Shown: positions 7,232 to 11,210 of the stretch, piece by piece
Numbering within the stretch: the stretch's first letter is position 1
Layout of the letters: each line of letters opens with the position of its first letter
NCBI GenBank assembly: GCA_017397695.1
Contig: JAFQIF010000209.1
Coordinates: forward strand, 1 to 11,210
Direction: 5' to 3'
Length of the DNA stretch: 11,210 nucleotides
DNA from: Clostridia bacterium
GTDB lineage: Bacteria; Bacillota_A; Clostridia; Christensenellales; Aristaeellaceae
Notes under the pieces: generated by a model
Database searches by the model: none
Told to the model about the DNA's origin: nothing
The model's input: the letters and a program-made list of their open reading frames with translations, nothing else
Position numbers and translations under genes: made by a program

Positions 7232-9448
7232 ATGGACGAAATCGAGGTCTTCGCCGACGAGACGGTCTTCCGCAACGACGACAACGGATACACCGTGCTC
7301 GTTGTCAAATCCGGCAAAGTGCGCGTTTCTGCCGTGGGCATCATGCCGCCCATCGCGCCGGGCGAGAAGCTGAAGATCACCGGCGACTGGGTCGAGCATC
7401 CCATTTACGGCAAGCAGATCAAGGTTTCCCATTGTGAAATCGAAAAGCCGACCACCCTTTCCGGTATCGAAAAATACCTCTCCAGCGGCATGATCCGCGG
7501 CATCGGCCCCGCAACGGCCAAGCTGCTGATCAAGGCATTCGGTGAGGAAACGCTGGATGTTCTCTATTCCGATCCAGAAAAACTGCTCGATGTGCCAGGT
7601 ATCGGACCCAAGCGCGCGAAGATGATCATGGAAAGCTACGCTGAGCAGGCGCAGCAGCGTGAGGCCATGGTCTTTCTGCAGAGCTATGGCGTCACGCCGT
7701 CTCTGGCGGTCAAAATCTTTAAGCAGTACGGTGAGAACGTCAAGCAGGTTATCCGCCAGAACCCCTACCGGCTGGTGGAGGATATCGAGGGCATCGGATT
7801 TAAGACGGCAGACAGGATTGCCGCTTCGCTGGGTATCGAGCCCGATAGCGAGCATCGCCTCAGCGCAGGCGTGAAGCACACCCTGCAGGAGGCGACAAAC
7901 GGTACCGGCCATTGCTATCTGCCGCGCGAGGTGCTTTCCATGCATGCGCAGCACCTGCTGGGCAATGATATGGAGCTTATTGAGCACACCATTGATTCCA
8001 TGATCCTCGCCCGACGCCTGATAGCACAGATGCTGCCGGGTGAGGATGATGAGCAGATCGTCGCGGTTTATCTGCCGCAGACGTATCATGCGGAGGTGGA
8101 TGTGGCACGCAGGCTGCGTGAGATGATCGACGCCATGCCGGGAACGATGGCGACCGATCTTTCTGCGCAGATTGACGAGCTGGAGCGTATCGAGGGCGTG
8201 ACCTTCCACCCCCAGCAGCGCCAGGCGATTGAGACAGCGGTTTCAAGCGGCATGACGGTGATCACCGGCGGCCCGGGTACGGGCAAGACGACGATCATCA
8301 AGTGCATCATCAAACTGCTGAGCGTCAGCGGAGAGATCGCGCTTGCTGCGCCCACAGGCCGCGCCGCAAAGCGCATGAGCGAGGCCTGCGGCATGGAGGC
8401 CAAAACGCTGCATCGCCTTCTGGAATACGGAGGTGAGGAGGGCGACTTTGCTCGCGGCCAGGATAATCCATTGGAGATGGATACGCTGATCATCGATGAG
8501 ATGTCCATGGTCGATATCTTCCTGATGCGCAGCGTTCTGCACGCACTGGTGCCGGGTATGCGCCTGATCATGGTCGGCGACAGCGATCAGCTGCCCAGTG
8601 TTGGCGCGGGTAACGTGCTCTCCGATATCCTGGCCAGCAAAGCCATACCCTCTGTGGAACTGACGGAGATCTTCCGTCAGGACGAAAAGAGCATGATCGT
8701 CTACAATGCGCACCGCATCAACCATGGCGAAGCGCCCCGGCTGAATGCAAAGGGCAGCGATTTCTTCTTTGAGCGCGCGGCTTCGCCGACGGACGCCGCG
8801 GCGAAAATCGTAAAGCTCTGTGCACAACGACTGCCCAAGTTCCTGAATCTGGATCCGGTGAAACAGATGCAGGTGCTCTCGCCAACCAAAAAGGGCGAGT
8901 GCGGCGTATGGATGCTCAATCAGATGCTGCAAAGCCAGTTTAACCCGGCGGCGAGCCATAAACAGGAACGCGTGCGCGGCGACACAACCTTCCGTGAAGG
9001 CGACAAGGTGATGCAGACGCGCAATAATTATCAGCTGAAATGGAAAAAAGAGGGTGTGTTTGCCTGGGAAGAAGGGCAGGGCGTCTTCAATGGCGATATC
9101 GGCTTTGTGACGAGCATTGATGTGCAGGAGCGCACGGTTGAGGTGACGTTTGACGACGAGCGGATTGCAACCTACGAGGGGGGCGACATCGACGATCTTG
9201 AACTGGCGTATTGTATCTCTGTGCATAAGAGCCAGGGCAGTGAGTTCCCCGTCGTGGTGATGCCGGCTGTCGGCGGCCCGCCGATGCTGCTCACGCGCAA
9301 TCTGCTTTACACGGCGGTGACGCGAGCGCGCCGTATGGTGATGATCGTAGGCCGTGAAGCGGCAATCGATCAGATGATCGCGAATGTGAACACGAGGAAG
9401 CGCTTCAGCGCGCTGTGCTGGCGACTGACGGAGCTGATGAGCCTATGA
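7232..9448 (+). CDS. recD2: RecD2-like SF1B 5'-3' DNA helicase
   Basis: ATP-dependent DNA helicase of the RecD2 (RecD/TraA) type, found without RecBC in Bacillota and Deinococcus and linked to replication fork stability and repair. The 738-residue product has the long N-terminal region typical of RecD2: an OB-like segment (1–70), then helix-hairpin-helix units at about 86–103 (IRGIGPATAKLL), 121–135 (VPGIGPKRAKMI) and 184–200 (IEGIGFKTADRI). The motor follows, with Walker A GGPGTGKTT (346–354), LIIDEMSMVD with D422/E423, GDSDQLPSVGAG, TEIFRQ, then VHKSQGSEFPVVV and LLYTAVTRARR. ATG 7232 has an ideal TAAGGAGGTG seven bases upstream. The last codons overlap comF by ATGA. A weak TTGACC (7178–7183) plus TATAAG (7204–7209) lies upstream but with a 20-base spacer. 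Confidence 0.95.
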   Translation: MDEIEVFADETVFRNDDNGYTVLVVKSGKVRVSAVGIMPPIAPGEKLKITGDWVEHPIYGKQIKVSHCEIEKPTTLSGIEKYLSSGMIRGIGPATAKLLIKAFGEETLDVLYSDPEKLLDVPGIGPKRAKMIMESYAEQAQQREAMVFLQSYGVTPSLAVKIFKQYGENVKQVIRQNPYRLVEDIEGIGFKTADRIAASLGIEPDSEHRLSAGVKHTLQEATNGTGHCYLPREVLSMHAQHLLGNDMELIEHTIDSMILARRLIAQMLPGEDDEQIVAVYLPQTYHAEVDVARRLREMIDAMPGTMATDLSAQIDELERIEGVTFHPQQRQAIETAVSSGMTVITGGPGTGKTTIIKCIIKLLSVSGEIALAAPTGRAAKRMSEACGMEAKTLHRLLEYGGEEGDFARGQDNPLEMDTLIIDEMSMVDIFLMRSVLHALVPGMRLIMVGDSDQLPSVGAGNVLSDILASKAIPSVELTEIFRQDEKSMIVYNAHRINHGEAPRLNAKGSDFFFERAASPTDAAAKIVKLCAQRLPKFLNLDPVKQMQVLSPTKKGECGVWMLNQMLQSQFNPAASHKQERVRGDTTFREGDKVMQTRNNYQLKWKKEGVFAWEEGQGVFNGDIGFVTSIDVQERTVEVTFDDERIATYEGGDIDDLELAYCISVHKSQGSEFPVVVMPAVGGPPMLLTRNLLYTAVTRARRMVMIVGREAAIDQMIANVNTRKRFSALCWRLTELMSL

Positions 9449-10185
9449 TTATATGGATCAGAAGGGCGGCGAACCGATTCGCTGCATGGCTGGACGACGT
9501 GCTTTTTCCCGAAAATGTGCTTTGCCTGTGCTGCGATCATGCGCTGGGCGAAGCGGATACAGACGGCATATGCGCTGCCTGCGCGCAGGCGCTGGAGCGG
9601 CTGGCAGATTGGCAGGAGGAGCGCGAACGATCGGAAGCAGACGGGAGATTGCCGGCAGGACTGGATTATGTGCATGCAGCATATCCGTATGAGGCGCAGG
9701 TGCGGACGCTGATCCGCCAGCTTAAGTACAAAAGCGTGCGCGCGGCGGCTGTGCCGCTGGCGGTGCGCATGGCGTATCTTCCCTCCGGAGATGAGGAGAT
9801 CATCGTGCCTGTGCCCACGGACAGGCGGCGCGAGCTGCGCAGGGGATTCAACCAGTCGACCGTGCTTGCGCAGTATCTGGGGCAGGAACTGGGCATGCGC
9901 GTGGAAACGGCGCTGCTGCGTACGCGGGCGACAAGGCCGCAGACGGGCCTGAATGCGAAGCAGCGCAGCGAGAACCTGGTCGGCTGCATGGCAGCCAAAA
10001 GAGCGGTCAATGGGAAACGGGTGCTGCTGGTGGATGATGTATACACCACCGGCGCAACGCTTGCAGAAGCCGCACGGGCATTGAGAGCAGCGGGCGCAAA
10101 GCGCGTCGGTGCGTTCACGGCGGCGCGTGCTCCAGCCGATTCCCTGGGGGAAAATGACCCGTTTTCGCTGCCGGCAGAGCGGTAG
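9445..10185 (+). CDS. comF: ComF-family protein (zinc finger plus phosphoribosyltransferase domain)
   Basis: ComFC-like protein; in naturally competent bacteria it acts inside the cell with the ComFA ATPase in handling incoming single-stranded DNA. The 246-residue product starts with a double-CxxC zinc finger (C27/C30 region LCLCCDH and C43/C46 in ICAAC), followed by a type I phosphoribosyltransferase-like domain with YKSVRAAAVPLA, PVPTDRRRELRRGFNQS, TRPQTGLNAKQRSENL and the PRPP-site block VLLVDDVYTTGAT (193–205). A short tail past residue 225 is unlike the core family. The start is ATG 9445, overlapping the recD2 TGA as ATGA, so translation is probably coupled; the in-frame upstream TTG at 9415 would lie deep inside recD2. 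The recD2–comF pairing is seen in many Clostridia, as I recall. No ComFA gene is in the window. Confidence 0.93.
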   Translation: MIIWIRRAANRFAAWLDDVLFPENVLCLCCDHALGEADTDGICAACAQALERLADWQEERERSEADGRLPAGLDYVHAAYPYEAQVRTLIRQLKYKSVRAAAVPLAVRMAYLPSGDEEIIVPVPTDRRRELRRGFNQSTVLAQYLGQELGMRVETALLRTRATRPQTGLNAKQRSENLVGCMAAKRAVNGKRVLLVDDVYTTGATLAEAARALRAAGAKRVGAFTAARAPADSLGENDPFSLPAER

Positions 10186-10193
10186 GGCTGGGG

Positions 10194-10214
10194 AAAAAAG
10201 CCGAAAATAGCGGC
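10194..10214 (-). terminator. Possible minus-strand intrinsic terminator
   Basis: Read on the - strand: GCCG, loop CTATTTT, CGGC, then TTTTTT. The stem is only four pairs. It would stop transcripts coming leftward from the methyltransferase after they cross the structured RNA and its promoter, protecting comF from antisense reading. Weak but the T-run is clean. Confidence 0.35.
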
Positions 10215-10254
10215 AAAATATGCGGGAAAACTGTTAAATTCCCTGTAAAAGTGC

Positions 10255-10283
10255 TTGCAATTTCTTCCCGTTAAGCTTATAAT
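10255..10283 (+). promoter_or_regulatory. Strong sigma-A-type promoter for the structured RNA
   Basis: TTGCAA (10255–10260), exactly 17 bases, and a perfect TATAAT (10278–10283). The expected transcript start at 10289–10291 coincides with the first base pair of the RNA structure, which supports both calls. Confidence 0.85.
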
Positions 10284-10288
10284 GATGC

Positions 10289-10437
10289 GTGGATGAATCT
10301 ATCGGGTCTGTGGTTGAAAGTCGATGCCAGTCGCAGGCGAAACGATCCACGTAACCCGGCCAAAGTGCCGGTGAGCATGGTGCGGCTTAGATGTAAGTCC
10401 GTCCAGGTTACCTGAGAGGGTCAGTAGTGGGGCACTG
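10289..10437 (+). ncRNA. Highly structured noncoding RNA, candidate raiA-motif RNA
   Basis: No ORF fits this stretch, but its promoter is excellent and it folds tightly. Helix 1: GTGGAT (10289–10294) with ATCCAC (10345–10350). Directly stacked on it, helix 2: GTAACC (10351–10356) with GGTTAC (10406–10411). Inside helix 2: CGGC (10357–10360) with GCCG (10367–10370), and CGG-CTTA (10383–10389) with TAAG-U-CCG (10394–10401) around a GATG loop. Unpaired purine-rich segments such as GTTGAAAGTC and GGCGAAACGA look like conserved elements of a folded RNA. I suggest the raiA motif, a large RNA of Bacillota and Actinobacteria often found beside raiA/hpf or comF genes; the sequence match is from memory and unverified. 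Its 3' side (after 10412) runs straight into the methyltransferase stop, so the RNA may be cut short. Confidence 0.65.
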
Positions 10438-11210
10438 TCATAGTGTATTATAGAACTCGTCAATACTAGCAATTTTACACCTTTTATCATCAGTACGAAA
10501 TTTAGTTTTTGCTCCCTTGAACATATTAAAGAGATCGGATGCCGCTTCAAGGTCGTTTTGATTAATGTCAAAACGGTAGACATCACGAGTTTCACCGATT
10601 TCCGAACAAAGATACGTGAAAACAGGGGTAGTTTGCTTTTCGAGAGTCGGTGTACCACTAATCACAACAGGAGTCTTTTTGGTAAGAGCAAGGATGTAAG
10701 TTTTCTTATTGGTGGTAAAGAATGTGTTAAGTGGCAATGAAATTACAGCATCAATATAACATTGCTCGAGAATAAAATCACGCAGTTTTTTATCATTGCT
10801 ACGATTCATTATACCATCAGGAACAACAATAAACGCCTTGCCACTGGGTTTAAGAGCTCTAACGATCCATTCCATAAATAGGCCTTCAATGCCCATTGCG
10901 CTTATGGCAAAATATTTTTTCAATTCTTCCTGCTTAGCAATCTCTTCTTTTAGATTGCTACTACCACTCATAACATAGGGTGGGTTGGTCAGAATCAAAT
11001 CATATTTATTTTCAATAGGCTTTGCAAGAGTACCCAAAATAGAATTCGTTTGCAAAAGGAATGTATCATTAAATAGTTGAGCAAATTTTTGTGTCATATC
11101 AGGATTTTCACGGATCATTCCTGACATATAAATCAACATATTTGCTTTTGCTAAGATTATGGTTTTCTGTTCGTCTTTATCAAAACCTTTATCAAAGCCA
11201 TATAATGTTA
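10438..11210 (-). CDS. N6-adenine DNA methyltransferase, HsdM-like, C-terminal part (runs off the window)
   Basis: Minus-strand gene, open to the window end, 256 residues visible; its start lies beyond base 11210. The catalytic motif IV NPPY is encoded at 10975–10986, in DLILTNPPYVMSG, followed by GIEGLFMEWIVRALKPSGKAFIVVPDGIM and ISLPLNTFFTTNKKTYILALTKK, the standard order in type I restriction-modification M subunits and related fused enzymes. It would methylate adenine at the N6 position in a specific DNA sequence. The SAM-binding motif I is not in view. The upstream GFDK…DE segment holds a 12-base tandem duplication. Base composition is very different from the rest: hand counts give 18 G+C in 10441–10500 against 42 in 10081–10140. 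The stop falls directly at the end of the structured RNA. It may be truncated, since the relatives I recall often continue into a specificity region. Confidence 0.88.
   Translation of the reverse strand, partial: TLYGFDKGFDKDEQKTIILAKANMLIYMSGMIRENPDMTQKFAQLFNDTFLLQTNSILGTLAKPIENKYDLILTNPPYVMSGSSNLKEEIAKQEELKKYFAISAMGIEGLFMEWIVRALKPSGKAFIVVPDGIMNRSNDKKLRDFILEQCYIDAVISLPLNTFFTTNKKTYILALTKKTPVVISGTPTLEKQTTPVFTYLCSEIGETRDVYRFDINQNDLEAASDLFNMFKGAKTKFRTDDKRCKIASIDEFYNTL
11175..11198 (-). repeat. 12-base tandem duplication in the methyltransferase gene
   Basis: CTTTATCAAAAC (11175–11186) followed by CTTTATCAAAGC (11187–11198), 11 of 12 identical, encoding GFDK twice (GFDKGFDKDE). Relatives usually have a single Y-G-x-D-K at this point, the turn after a beta strand of the SAM domain. 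Confidence 0.7.

Noticed and set aside
10289..10437. 5' end of a group II intron
   Set aside because: The purine-rich folded sequence recalls intron domain I, but there is no reverse transcriptase frame, no domain V, no GUGYG-type start at the proper place, and a dedicated promoter sits exactly in front.

Overview
The window looks like a chromosomal segment of a GC-rich, low-lineage-resolution Bacillota (Clostridia-type) bacterium. The evidence is the gene content: RNase J with a YlbF-family protein, an mltG–U32 peptidase pair like the yrrL–yrrO region of Bacillus, RecD2, ComF, strong AGGAGG-type ribosome binding sites and sigma-A-like promoters. A finer placement (for example Christensenellales or Oscillospirales) is a guess. 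Everything from base 1 to about 10437 reads on the + strand; the last ~770 bases are AT-rich and carry a gene on the - strand.

Layout. (1) 1–1824: end of histidyl-tRNA synthetase, an RseC-like membrane protein with a cysteine cluster, and thioredoxin, closed by an intrinsic terminator at 1845–1875. (2) 1876–2219: AT-rich gap with a good promoter (2060–2088) and a roughly 125-base leader in front of RNase J. (3) 2220–6877: rnj, ylbF-like, mltG and a U32-family RNA hydroxylase gene, the last three almost certainly one operon (gaps of 16 and 19 bases). This block couples RNA decay/processing, septal or elongation-associated peptidoglycan trimming and tRNA/rRNA modification. (4) 6878–7231: a gap almost completely filled by one imperfect palindrome about 300 bases long, symmetrical about base ~7042. 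(5) 7232–10185: recD2 and comF, coupled by an ATGA overlap, both dealing with DNA (helicase; competence-type phosphoribosyltransferase domain protein). (6) 10255–10437: a strong promoter and a highly structured noncoding RNA, which I take as a candidate raiA-motif RNA from its place next to comF and its fold. (7) 10438–11210: C-terminal part of an N6-adenine DNA methyltransferase (HsdM-like), compositionally foreign, convergent with the RNA and running off the window; this is probably the edge of an acquired restriction-modification or defence island.

The most interesting items are the giant palindrome between the U32 gene and recD2, the structured RNA after comF, and the abrupt junction where the methyltransferase abuts that RNA with no spacer or terminator.
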